In this document: positions 9,601 to 16,846 of the stretch, piece by piece | How positions within the stretch are numbered: the stretch's first letter is position 1 | How the letters are laid out: every line of letters begins with the position of its first letter | DNA from: Symbiodinium natans | Taxonomy: Eukaryota; Sar; Dinophyceae; Suessiales; Symbiodiniaceae | Reading direction: 5' to 3' | Length of the DNA stretch: 64,000 nucleotides | NCBI GenBank assembly: GCA_905221605.1 | Contig: CAJNDS010002296.1 | Location: 187,001-251,000 of the forward strand | Position numbers and translations under genes: made by a program | Notes under the pieces: model-generated | What the model saw: only the letters and a program-made list of their open reading frames with translations | Told to the model about the DNA's origin: nothing | The model's database searches: none

Positions 9601-10566
9601 GAGAAGCCTGAAGGTGAAGTCACAAAGAAGAAAGAGGAAGAAGACAAAGAGAAGAGCTCGCAAGGTGTCTTCGAAGACGACGAGACCGTGAAGAAGAAGT
9701 TCGACGAGCTGATCGCGAAGATGGAGAAGCAAGAACGTGCCTTGGAGAAAGAAAAGTTGAAGAGAGAAGAGGCAGAAGAGAAGGCGAAGGAAGCAGAAGA
9801 AGATCGTGACCAAGCATTTGTTATGAAGGCGAAGGTGGTTGCGAAGTTCAGTGAAGCTGAAGCAGAGAAGAAAGCTTTGGAGAAAGAGAAGGAAGAGTTA
9901 GAGAAGCAGAAAGAAGCGTACAAGCAAGATGCCAAAGAGGTGAGAGAGCAGTTGAAGAAGGACTACGACATGATCACGAAGCACATGAAGAAAGAAGCAG
10001 ACGAGAGAAAGAGAGAAGCAGAAGAGCTAGAAGCAGCAGAACAAAGAAGAGAGGAGGAAGACAGGATCAATGCAGAGATCAGAAAAGCCAACGAGGAAAA
10101 GATTGAAGCAGCAGAACGACAAAGGAGGAAAGAGGAGACAGACAAGAAAGCCGAAGCAATGAGACAAAAGGAGCAGGCAAAGAAGGCCCAGGAGGAGAAA
10201 GAGGCCCAGGAGAAGGCAGCACAGGAAAGGAAAGCACAGGAGGAGAAGGAAGCACAGGAAAGGAAAGCACAGGAGGAGAAGGAAGCACAGGAAAGGAAAG
10301 CACAAGAGGAGAAGAAGAAGGCAAAGGAGAAGAAGGCACAAGAGGAGAAGGAAGCACAAGAAAGGAAGGCCCAAGAGGAGAAGGAAGCACAAGAGAGGAA
10401 AGCACAAGAGGAGAAGGAAGCACAGGAAAGGAAAGCACAGGAGGAGAAGGAAGCACAGGAGAAGGAAGATGAAAGGAACGAGGCAATCGCGAAGGAGAAG
10501 GCGAAGAAGCAAAGAGCAAAGCTAGAGGCCTATGAGGAAATGAGAAGAAAGGAGCAGGAAGCCTAA
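6607..10566 (+). CDS. Copia polyprotein, second part: RT, RNase H, membrane segment, coiled coil
   Basis: This 1319-codon stretch is in the same frame as the upstream part, two codons after its TGA, so it most likely belongs to the same polyprotein. It opens with the end of integrase (MRHSAWLLNRF, GKTPYEF). Reverse transcriptase spans about residues 335-565, with SLDIKDAFLQ and the catalytic HVDD at about 514. RNase H follows (SDADWAG, SGESEYYA, TDSSATRG, about 700-800). The extension after RNase H has one strong hydrophobic segment (about 961-982). After it comes a highly charged coiled coil of about 300 residues, ending in repeats of AQERKAQEEKE. That position is where errantiviruses carry an envelope gene, but I see no envelope similarity. 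It ends at TAA 10564-10566 and the same frame goes on. Confidence 0.93.
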   Translation: MRHSAWLLNRFHRSSATGKTPYEFMTGQPYRGELVPFASTIMVKRLRPKRKGDRLWTFGVFLGKTESGMWLTFQSDGIHASRSARPVGEAYDAKAISSVNVFTWSIKNNTLGSRVLPQKRLVSPQIVLPAVAAGEERKSLEDEVADEAASDPPTSDEEKARRDAEGMLEEFELVHDEHDPLADMVSEHEDEGGEVPEEAKMDRESRPDFECVGSPSKIPRTRVELPRFGPGASSSVMRAERMPDNDERSDEEEDCFAGSEAGDFETEDEWSDEEQQEEVQVLPESFFSEEAGPPQLAEEDLEIFDDAAAGKEVSRLTKMGVIEEVPMEQEENKEVVWLTTKLVFDWRFRESENVICENEIPEGQQEVPHEALKPRRCWQRRARLVAREYNNSKREDVFSPATSPSLTKLIPILALANRWSIWSLDIKDAFLQVPQKRPVHCKIPRGKGSQAVHGMEAKCWRLGRVLPGQRDASLLWSEFCAELLQQEGYEKSIANPALFRLIKNGKVVSVCIVHVDDLQVAGKAAVVKPVLEALAKKVKLQVEGPFLTEEDYRNGFSKQSVRFLKRRYSYEDGKLFVRSRREKATPAAGNVQNTDETKELDENKKNVYRSCVGILLYLAQDRPDIQYAVRNLATGMKAPTQKKQKELEHCALYLKKTAGYAVCYTAGRPGTATLQRNKNLEQDSENENEKSIESGSHLVEVFSDADWAGNKSSRKSVSGGVIFLDGQYAFSYSRTQKTVALSSGESEYYALTGAVAEGIGIREAVEFLSGKAARMKAYTDSSATRGIVHRQGVGRIKHLATRMLWLQEVTRNGLCSVKAVSTVFNPADLGTKPLNASRMKLLLNILQVHDDREAIGREERMAAESTTTVRRLTKVSGSRLGLTLLSAFGFAVESAGQQEGDFVARRYFCMQLMSFVFGPFSTAQEPPQELQEVEQEVLHGQSSNSSMKFSHVFTSMPELEMFVPVCMAVIVVLVTIIVYLAVNQKKEKKGEKEEKPKEEKPEGEVTKKKEEEDKEKSSQGVFEDDETVKKKFDELIAKMEKQERALEKEKLKREEAEEKAKEAEEDRDQAFVMKAKVVAKFSEAEAEKKALEKEKEELEKQKEAYKQDAKEVREQLKKDYDMITKHMKKEADERKREAEELEAAEQRREEEDRINAEIRKANEEKIEAAERQRRKEETDKKAEAMRQKEQAKKAQEEKEAQEKAAQERKAQEEKEAQERKAQEEKEAQERKAQEEKKKAKEKKAQEEKEAQERKAQEEKEAQERKAQEEKEAQERKAQEEKEAQEKEDERNEAIAKEKAKKQRAKLEAYEEMRRKEQEA

Positions 10567-10605
10567 GAAGCGACGAAGGAAGAGAAGGAGAAGGCAAAGA
10601 AGGAG

Positions 10606-11433
10606 TTGAAGGAAGCACAGGAGCGAAAGACCCAGGCGGAAATTCAGGCAGAGAAGGAACGAGAAGGAATGAAGGAGATTGAAGTCGTTGAAGTTGAAGA
10701 TTCAGGATCTGAAGATGGAAAGCCCACACTAGGAGCAGAAGGAAAGAAGGATGCAGAAGGCAATGTGTGGCAGATCCACAAAGGAGCATTGTGGGTCAGG
10801 ATCAAAGGCCAGTGGTATGATCCAAACTGGTGGACAAAGAAAGGATACAAACCACCGCCCGACGTTGCAGAGTCGAGCGAAGAAGGAAAAGAAGAAGGAG
10901 GAGCAGCAGGAACAGAAGAAGAGAGAAAGGAGAAAGAAGAAGAGCAGTACCAAGAACAACCGCAGAGAGGAGAGAAAGGTAGCAAGAACACAAAGGGCAA
11001 ATGGAATGTGGTCACGTTCACAGATTGTGGTTGGATCTGGGAGTATTGCAAAGACACGAATGAGTATCGAGCAATTCGGCTCGATCAGAAAGGATCAGCG
11101 CAGGTGAAAGGAGCGCGGATCAAAGGTGCCGAAGACTGGAACCTCGTGACCAAGCACTTTAAGAAGACAGGAAGGTGGGAGAGCCCCACAGAAATAAGAA
11201 GAGAGAGAGATGAGCCTGAGGTGCAGCAAGAAGGAAAGCGAGGAAGAAGAAGTCGAGAGCAAGAAGACTGGCAGCAAGAAAGTTGGCACCAGCAGCAGGA
11301 CTGGTACGCCGACGACGGTTGGAGCCAGAACTACTGGGACGCAGACTACGCCTACTACCACTACGCCCCGAAAGGGAAGTACCAAGGCAAAGGGAAATGG
11401 AAGTATGGTGGTGGTGGCAAGAAAGGCTGGTAA
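10606..11433 (+). CDS. Copia polyprotein, C-terminal part: end of coiled coil and Trp/Tyr/Gly-rich domain
   Basis: The frame is the same as at 1522 and 6607 and reopens right after TAA 10564. The stretch 10567-10605 already reads as continued coiled coil, so the listed start is only the first usable start codon. After about 40 charged residues there is an acidic linker, then a globular-looking segment with regularly spaced Trp (VWQIHKGALWVRIKGQWYDPNWW, given here only as a pattern of W-rich repeats; DCGWIWEYC later). The C-terminus is rich in Gln, Trp, Tyr, Asp and then Gly/Lys (GKYQGKGKWKYGGGGKKGW). I do not recognise this domain. The basic Gly-rich tail recalls the nucleocapsid stretch in the first part and may bind RNA (inference). 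Confidence 0.8.
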   Translation: MKEAQERKTQAEIQAEKEREGMKEIEVVEVEDSGSEDGKPTLGAEGKKDAEGNVWQIHKGALWVRIKGQWYDPNWWTKKGYKPPPDVAESSEEGKEEGGAAGTEEERKEKEEEQYQEQPQRGEKGSKNTKGKWNVVTFTDCGWIWEYCKDTNEYRAIRLDQKGSAQVKGARIKGAEDWNLVTKHFKKTGRWESPTEIRRERDEPEVQQEGKRGRRSREQEDWQQESWHQQQDWYADDGWSQNYWDADYAYYHYAPKGKYQGKGKWKYGGGGKKGW

Positions 11434-12017
11434 GAAGAAGAAGCCAGCAAGAAGCATCGAGAAGGGTGACGACTGAACGCAGCGTGAAGCATGTATAGAT
11501 TTTCTGAAGCTGTGTACATAGAAGTTCGAGCACCCCGAACATTGCACGAAGTACAAAGTAGGTACAACGAATGTTTTTGAATAAGCAAGGACCCCAATAC
11601 GCCTTGTGATATTCACACGAGTTTCACCAAGAAGAAAGTAGTTTCACGAAGAGTTTCACGAAGCAGGACTAGGAGTGTAAGGTGCAGCCAGGTAGAGGCA
11701 AGAACAGTTGAAGAAAGAAGATGGTTAGGTAAAAGAGAAGACCACACAAGAGCCATAGGCTGGCCACAGGGCTGAGACTCACAAGATGAGGACTCTAAGA
11801 CAAGCCCGTGTAACTAGAAATTCGAGGTTGGGAGTTTATGCATGTTTCAAGAGACAAAGCAGAAAGAACTGGGTAAAAGACCTTGGACCAGAGGAGACGA
11901 ATGTCCCCAGTTCAGTACACTTGAAGTCCGAAACAGCTCTTCGTCTTTTGGCACAGCAGTGAGAATCACTGCAGGAAAGAGAACGCCCTAAAGCCTTCGA
12001 TCTGTTCCGAGGCGGGG
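11434..12017 (+). other. Copia 3' untranslated region with polypurine tract
   Basis: There are 584 bp between the coding end and the right LTR with no supportable frame. Several GTTTCACGAAG-type repeats occur at 11618-11665. The last bases before the LTR (about 12009-12017, GAGGCGGGG) are nearly all purines, as expected for the plus-strand primer. Confidence 0.7.
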
Positions 12018-12217
12018 TGTTAAGTGTACAGCATGTATCCAGGTACAGTGAATGGGTGCAGTAGGAAAGACACCAAATGCCCTAAGGCATGTTGAGTCTG
12101 AGCAGAACGAGTTTGACACCGGAGGCTTAGGCTCAAGAGTCGAAAGCGAGAAAAGTTGTTTTGCCTTTAGAGCGTGGTAGGAAAAGTGAGCCATGATGTT
12201 TACCACGTTTTTCAACA
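12018..12217 (+). repeat. 3' LTR of copia element
   Basis: This is identical to 1347-1546. Followed by the right target duplication GGACC (12218-12222). Confidence 0.95.
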
Positions 12218-12222
12218 GGACC
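12218..12222. repeat. Target-site duplication, right copy (GGACC)
   Basis: It matches 1342-1346. Keeping one copy and removing 1347-12222 rejoins the LINE frame (ATG GTC then CAG CAA on the minus strand), which confirms the boundary. Confidence 0.93.
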
Positions 12223-13781
12223 ATCATGGTGCGGCCCGGGTCTTGGTACCTATCCTCCACGGAGGACAGGGCCACCTCCAGATTGCCCATCTTTTGTCTG
12301 CCACACTGTTCCGCCAGGGCAGTCCGGAGCTTTTGTCGCCGGGTGGGTGGCATACCCCGGGCTTGGTGGCCCCAGGTAAGGGCGGAGGCAACCCCTCCTC
12401 GGAAGAGGCGGACCTTGGCCGGCACACTCGGGACTCTCAGCTGTTTTAGCTTCTTTTGTCTTTTGCCCCCCTTGTGCCTCCGGGCCCTTTGCACCTTGAC
12501 CCTTCGGACCCGACCTAGGGCACAGTCCAGGCCTAAGTCTTTCATACAATCGCAGATAGCTGGGTCCCCGTCTTTGCGCAGCTTCTGTAGTTCCCTTCTG
12601 GCTTCCGCGGTGGTGCACAGGAAGCCGGTTTTCTTGAGGGACAAACGGAGGTCGCTACCTTCCAGGAGCCGGCGGAGGGTTTTGTAACCTTCATAAACCG
12701 CAAACGCTGCCTGCTCAGGATATCGTGCTTCGAAATCCGCCCCGATATCGTCCACCCAGGTGTCTAAGGCGGTGATACTTCGGAGCTGCGCGGCTTCTTG
12801 CATTATTGGTTGGAGGTATACCCTCGCCATCATTGTCGCAAAGGGGCACCCTGCGAGGATGCCCCTCGTGGGGAGGATCCCCTCCGAAAGGAGATCTTCC
12901 GCCACGAGATATCTCGTTCCCCGGTATACTTGCATGACCAGTAGGGCTATAGCTGGCGGGAAGCCGGTCGCCACTATCCGTTCCTCCAGTCGTAGAATGT
13001 TTGCAGGTCCAGCAGGACCGCACAGGCATGTTTGTTAGCTGCTCGGCTAACTTCTCCTCTCAGGAGTCTCTGCATGTCTGTTTCTAGACAGGTGTTGCCC
13101 GGGGAGGCTTTATCCCATGGGAACCTCTCTGCAGTATCTCGCATCCATTTCTTGACGACCTGTGCTCTGCAGAAGCACCAGAGCCGGTAGGTGATGGATG
13201 TGAGGGTGATTGGCCTTTCTATGTCAGCATTTTTGGGCAGGAGCGCCACATGGTGTGCCTGCCAGTGTTGTGGTGCCACTCCTGTGGTTTCAGCCAAATT
13301 TAGGGCCTGGGTGAGCTGCTCATATGCTGGCACCGGGAGGTTTTTAAGGGCAGCATAGGTGAGCCCACCGAGGCCTCCTGCCTTGTCTGTGACCTTTTTG
13401 AGGATGGTCTCGAGCACCTCTGTGGTTATCTCAAACAGCGGGGAGGCTTTGGCTGCATCCAGCAGGGTTTGGCCTATTGGGGGGGAAGTTTCCACCTCTC
13501 CCCAGATTTCGACCCATTGCTTCCTTCTGGCCCCTGGGCGCTCTTCGCCAGGGAGGTTCTGGAAGGGCCGATCTAGGACTCGCTCACTCTTCTTGAGTGC
13601 ACTGTAGAGAGGTCTCATCCCTTTATCCAAACCCGCTTGGAGCCAATCCTTGTACTGGGCCTGCTGCTCCTTGGCCTTCTGCGCCTGGAGGGCCGCCTCC
13701 TTGTGTCTGGCAGTGACACTCAAAGACCGCCACTGTGGTTCTTTTGCTGAACATTGCTTGTGCAGTTCTTTGAGGAAGTCT
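12218..13781 (-). pseudogene. LINE-type retroelement, reverse transcriptase part, frameshifted
   Basis: On the minus strand the segment 13723-12974 reads as the start of a LINE reverse transcriptase (KASPGNTCLETD, then LLDLQTFYD as palm motif A). The frame then breaks: one base appears to be missing right after LQTFYD near 12974. The next frame continues with GFPPAIALLVMQVY, RGILAGCPFATMMARVY (motif B) and TWVDDIG (motif C, a WVDD variant of YxDD), then thumb-like sequence to 12218. The frame runs into the copia LTR only because of the insertion. Upstream (13724-13781) it joins in frame to 25003-25720 once the YR element is removed. The family looks like the abundant dinoflagellate LINEs with LDLxTFYD/WVDD motifs (recalled, not searched). 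Confidence 0.88.
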
Positions 13782-13930
13782 GGTAATCGTGCTGTAAGTA
13801 CAGACCTTTATTTTCCGGAGAAAAATTTTCGAATTCTACGAATGAGAAAGTTTTTCGGCTCAGACCAGGAGAGGTCACAGCCCTCTCAGCCACAACCCTC
13901 GTGGAGAGGGTCCCGGAAAATTTTTCTGCC
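13782..13930 (+). repeat. YR retrotransposon terminal repeat A1
   Basis: This is 149 bp from GGTAATCG to TTTTTCTGCC, identical to A2 at 24162-24310. It contains three nested inverted repeats: 13819-13830 with 13916-13927 (AGAAAAATTTTC/GAAAATTTTTCT), 13869-13874 with 13882-13887 (GAGAGG/CCTCTC), and 13895-13900 with 13906-13911 (ACCCTC/GAGGGT). Such a structure could serve recombinase binding (inference). Confidence 0.92.
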
Positions 13931-15234
13931 TTCAGCCAAGTGTGCTGGGGGATTAGCATCTTGCTGCCCGGTGGGGGGAGCGGGAGCCTCACAGAAGGTC
14001 GATGGCGTTTGGAGCTTACAATTCACGCTTGGTTTTGAAGCCGAGCTGCCGTGATGTTCTTGAGCTTTCTTGCAGCATGTGAGCGTTTTTGTAGTCTGAG
14101 CCAGGACACAATTTAAGGATTCTTTTCTCCAGGTCTATCTTGGAGACTTTGTGAGTGCGTTAGTTGCTGTGCATTGTTGCCGCTTGAAGTTTGCTGGAGT
14201 GCGAGGAGACTTTTGGAGACGAGCTAGTGTCTTAGGTTTCAGAACTTGCTGCAGCTAGTAGCTGTGTTCGTCAATTGCGAGAGTTGTACACGTCAGGTCG
14301 AGATATTTTATCTTGCAGGGAACCAAGTTTGGAAGCTTTGTCCTGGGTGTAGAAGCAACCTTGACTATACCTTTCTCCTGCAGCAGAATCAGGGATCAGC
14401 TTGCGCAGTTCACGCCCCGTCCAGGCATCTTGATGTGGGGACCTGGAGTGCCCTCCTCGTTAGCCGATGGCCAAGCAAAAGGTTCAGCAGCGTGTCCGTC
14501 CTGTCCTGACAACAGGTCCTAGACGCTAAGGCACGGAAGGTACGAGCAATCAGTGCTTGCATTTGCACTGTCTCTGGAGTCTGTTGCGTGGTTTGTGTTT
14601 TTGAAGCATGTCAGTTTGTGTTGGACCTTCGCAGATAGAACCACATCGTCAAGTGAACACTGCCGCACTTCAGGTGGTGTCCTTTGAAGTGAAAAGTCTT
14701 CGGGGAGAATTATAATGCATGGGCAGTTCCAAGAATGCTGCAAGGGCAGCTCAAGAGAGATCAAGCTGCTAAGGCAGTCGTGGTCAAAGATCGGCTGAAG
14801 GGTCAGCTCGTTGAGATTCGTTGCAAGGGCAACTCAAATAGTTTTGCTGCAAGGGCAGCTGAAGACGGCAAGGGCCAATATTCAAGGCACGCAATGAGTG
14901 TGCTTCATACATCGCTGCAAGGGCAGCCCTTTCTTTCAGGCCGTGACGACAGCCAAATCCGGCAAGGGCCGGCAAGAGGTGCAAGGGCACCGATCAGTCG
15001 TCTAGTAGAGACGAGAGGCTCTTTCGAGAGCTTGAAAACAGAAAGATTGCAAGCTGCATCGACTCAGCACTTAATTGCACATTTCAAGGGAAAGTCGTGC
15101 TGACATCTGAGTTTACTCTCCCAAACCTGAATTTCCGTCGGCTCACAAAAAAAAAAAGAGAGAGACAAAAAGGGTAGCGAAGGCTCTGAGAGGAAACAAA
15201 AGCCAAGGGGCAAAGAAAAGAGGCGTAAGCCCAG
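13931..15234 (+). other. Leader of YR retrotransposon, no supportable gene
   Basis: There are 1.3 kb between A1 and the first coding frame. Short frames exist (for example 14246-14509) but none looks coding. The right half contains the hairpin array described separately. An A-rich run (about 15148-15160) precedes the first start codon. Confidence 0.6.
14737..15093 (+). other. Array of short hairpins with constant AAGG loop and covarying stems
   Basis: The same small hairpin recurs with different stems: GCTGC-AAGG-GCAGC at 14737-14750, 14846-14859 and 14914-14927; GTTGC-AAGG-GCAAC at 14820-14833; CCGGC-AAGG-GCCGG at 14959-14972; GGTGC-AAGG-GCACC at 14978-14991; and TTTC-AAGG-GAAA at 15082-15093. 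A looser member, GCTGA-AGGG-TCAGC, is near 14804-14817. Each stem change is matched by a complementary change on the other side while the loop and the closing C-G pair stay fixed. That points to selection for structure, either as RNA (for example a packaging signal bound by the gag-like protein) or as single-stranded DNA. Confidence 0.75.
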
Positions 15235-16029
15235 ATGTTTCCGTGGCCCTTCTTTCCGGGCGGTGAGTCACAAGGCTCTGCCTCCAGGGGCCGCAGGAGG
15301 AACAGAAGCAGCAGCGACAGCCGTCGCTCAAGACGCAGAGACAGGCGCCGAAGAGCGTCTAGGTCGCGCAGCCCAAGGGGGCGTCGAGAGAGGTCTCCAG
15401 AGACCCAGCCGAGGACCCCAATTGTTGGGAGCCCTAGCATGCCGGCTCCGCAGCCAGGATTTCACTGGTGCCAAGTGCCGACTGCGGTCTTCGGCGTGGC
15501 GTCTGGCCAACAGACCCAGGCATCCCTTCCTGCTCAAAAGGGAGCTGAGGCAGCTTCTTCTTGGAAGGACTCCTCCCGGTGGCAAGAACAGTCCACCCCG
15601 TGGAAGAGCCAGCAGTCTTCATGGGGCAAAGGTTGGGGGCATTCTAAGAACTACGGCTCCAGCAGCTCGTGGCAGGGCTCTGGAGGCAATCGGCGTGAGA
15701 AGTGGGACAAGCCCAAAGGCTGGAACAAGTGGCCCAAGCCTGAGCAAAAGCCGGCTAAGGAGCAGTATGGGCGAGGGGCTGCCCCAAAGAGGAGGAGCCG
15801 GAGATTCTCCTCGACCCAGTGGCTGGGATTTTTGGAACCCGGCAGCAGGGGCCACCTGAGAGGCCCGACTCTGCATTCAATGTTGCGGAGGCGACGGAGG
15901 AGGAAGTTCAAGCGGCGGCCAATCGCAAGGCTGAGCGCGAAGAAGAAGGGTTCCACAGTCAGCTCTGGCAGGGGGCGATCGCTAAGGCCCTCGCAGACCC
16001 CTCGCGACCCAAGTGTGCCCGAGAACTGA
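15235..16029 (+). CDS. RS-rich basic protein, first ORF of YR retrotransposon (probably shifts to the -1 frame)
   Basis: The frame starts at an ATG (15235). The first about 75 residues are rich in Arg/Ser (SRRSRRRDRRRRASRSRSPR), like splicing-factor RS domains. A Gly/Ser/Trp/Lys-rich stretch (WGKGWGHSKNYGSSSSW, GWNKWPKPEQKP) follows to about residue 182. After that the frame turns to low-quality Arg-rich sequence while the -1 frame becomes protein-like. I therefore think the natural product leaves this frame at about 15783-15789. The basic composition suggests nucleic-acid binding. I do not recognise a named family. Confidence 0.55.
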   Translation: MFPWPFFPGGESQGSASRGRRRNRSSSDSRRSRRRDRRRRASRSRSPRGRRERSPETQPRTPIVGSPSMPAPQPGFHWCQVPTAVFGVASGQQTQASLPAQKGAEAASSWKDSSRWQEQSTPWKSQQSSWGKGWGHSKNYGSSSSWQGSGGNRREKWDKPKGWNKWPKPEQKPAKEQYGRGAAPKRRSRRFSSTQWLGFLEPGSRGHLRGPTLHSMLRRRRRRKFKRRPIARLSAKKKGSTVSSGRGRSLRPSQTPRDPSVPEN

Positions 16030-16718
16030 TGCGTGAGGGCATCTTGCGAAGCTGGTGGAACATGTCCTGGAAGGACGCCCGAGGCCTCATTGACGGGACC
16101 TTGGTGGACGAGTATCGCGATCGGTTGATGCTGTACATGGCAAAGTACAAGAATCCCACCGAGGTGCCGCAGCCGATTGTCGAGCGCTGTGCATGCTTGT
16201 TCGCGTGGTTCAAGCAAAACTCCAGGCAGCTGGACATTGAAGGGGACTTCGATGCGGTCATGTTCGCAGTGCCAGGGCAGAAAGTGCTGTGCTTTCGCAC
16301 AAAGCTGACAGGGCCATCCTTCCTGGAGCCCGCAAACCACCGCTACACGATGACAATGTCCCACGGCTTGCCGTGGACAGCAGCCATGGGTGTGGGCGAG
16401 TATGGGGAGATAACCCCGGGAGACTTCACGGACGGCGACTTCCCGTCGTACGGATTCAGCGGCCGAGGGGTCTGCAACGACTCCGGCTTTGAAGGTATCA
16501 AAGCCTCAATCTCCAAGGTGGCTGCAAGAGCCAAAGGAAGGGACGTCATCTTCTCGATGGAAGGGCTCCTGCAGGAGAATACGCCCCAGGTGGAGGGGGG
16601 CATGCCGGCACTGAATGCTGCTTGCCGAGATGCAGGCAGCGCGCGGTCAGGGGACCACCTGCTTTTGAGTCCCACCTGTGCAGTTTTGAGGGCCGTATCC
16701 GTAGCCTGGCCAATCTGA
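15759..16718 (+). CDS. Second part of first YR-element ORF, in the -1 frame; unknown domain
   Basis: This frame opens after a TAA near 15756, and no ATG stands near its beginning, so it is probably reached from the 15235 frame rather than started anew. From about 15789 it reads KEEEPEILLDPVAGIFG and continues through an alpha-helical looking region (ATEEEVQAAANRKAEREEE, CARELMREGILRSWWN, then DEYRDRLMLYMAKYK). A possible globular domain of about 200 residues follows, ending at TGA 16716-16718. A frameshift mutation or an unseen intron are alternatives to programmed shifting. Function is unknown; by position it could be a structural (gag-like) protein. Confidence 0.5.
   Translation, partial: GAVWARGCPKEEEPEILLDPVAGIFGTRQQGPPERPDSAFNVAEATEEEVQAAANRKAEREEEGFHSQLWQGAIAKALADPSRPKCARELMREGILRSWWNMSWKDARGLIDGTLVDEYRDRLMLYMAKYKNPTEVPQPIVERCACLFAWFKQNSRQLDIEGDFDAVMFAVPGQKVLCFRTKLTGPSFLEPANHRYTMTMSHGLPWTAAMGVGEYGEITPGDFTDGDFPSYGFSGRGVCNDSGFEGIKASISKVAARAKGRDVIFSMEGLLQENTPQVEGGMPALNAACRDAGSARSGDHLLLSPTCAVLRAVSVAWPI
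15783..15789 (+). promoter_or_regulatory. Candidate -1 frameshift heptamer (C CCA AAG)
   Basis: In the frame of the ATG at 15235 the codons here are GCC CCA AAG AGG, so bases 15783-15789 fit X XXY YYZ. Slipping back one base gives CCC AAA and enters the downstream frame. It lies inside the only overlap where a switch can work (about 15759-16029). Confidence 0.4.
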
Positions 16719-16846
16719 GCCAAGAGCCGAAACACTGAGCCTCGATATAAGCTCGTCGGGAGCCATAAAAGAGTGTCCCGTTCTGACAGGGCGAGTGAAC
16801 TTTCGCTTTGTCATCATGTTTGCAACAGAAATTTTGTCTTCCTCAC

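Larger units (their letters stand above)
1347..12217 (+). mobile_element. Complete Ty1/copia-type LTR retrotransposon (10.87 kb) nested in a LINE
   Basis: The element is bounded by identical 200-bp LTRs (TGTT...AACA ends) and a 5-bp target duplication. Behind the left LTR is a primer-binding site and before the right LTR a purine-rich tract. The coding region runs in one frame from 1522 to 11433 with the copia order gag, protease, integrase, RT, RNase H, broken only by TGA at 6601 and TAA at 10564. It is longer than an ordinary copia element (about 5 kb) because of an N-terminal membrane region before gag and a long C-terminal extension with a membrane segment, a coiled coil and a Trp/Tyr/Gly-rich tail. 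No difference was seen between the two LTRs, which implies recent insertion. Confidence 0.95.

Noticed and set aside
10027-10789. Minus-strand Leu/Pro-rich frames of 161-236 aa opposite the copia coiled coil
   Set aside because: Shadow of the repetitive AQERKAQEEKE coding sequence.
9300-11433. Envelope gene in the copia element
   Set aside because: The position and one membrane segment are suggestive, but there is no signal peptide, furin-type site or Cys pattern, and it is in frame with pol.
15263-15859. 198-aa frame overlapping the RS-rich ORF
   Set aside because: Third frame of the same GC-rich coding stretch; composition looks random and it lacks a link to the downstream domain.
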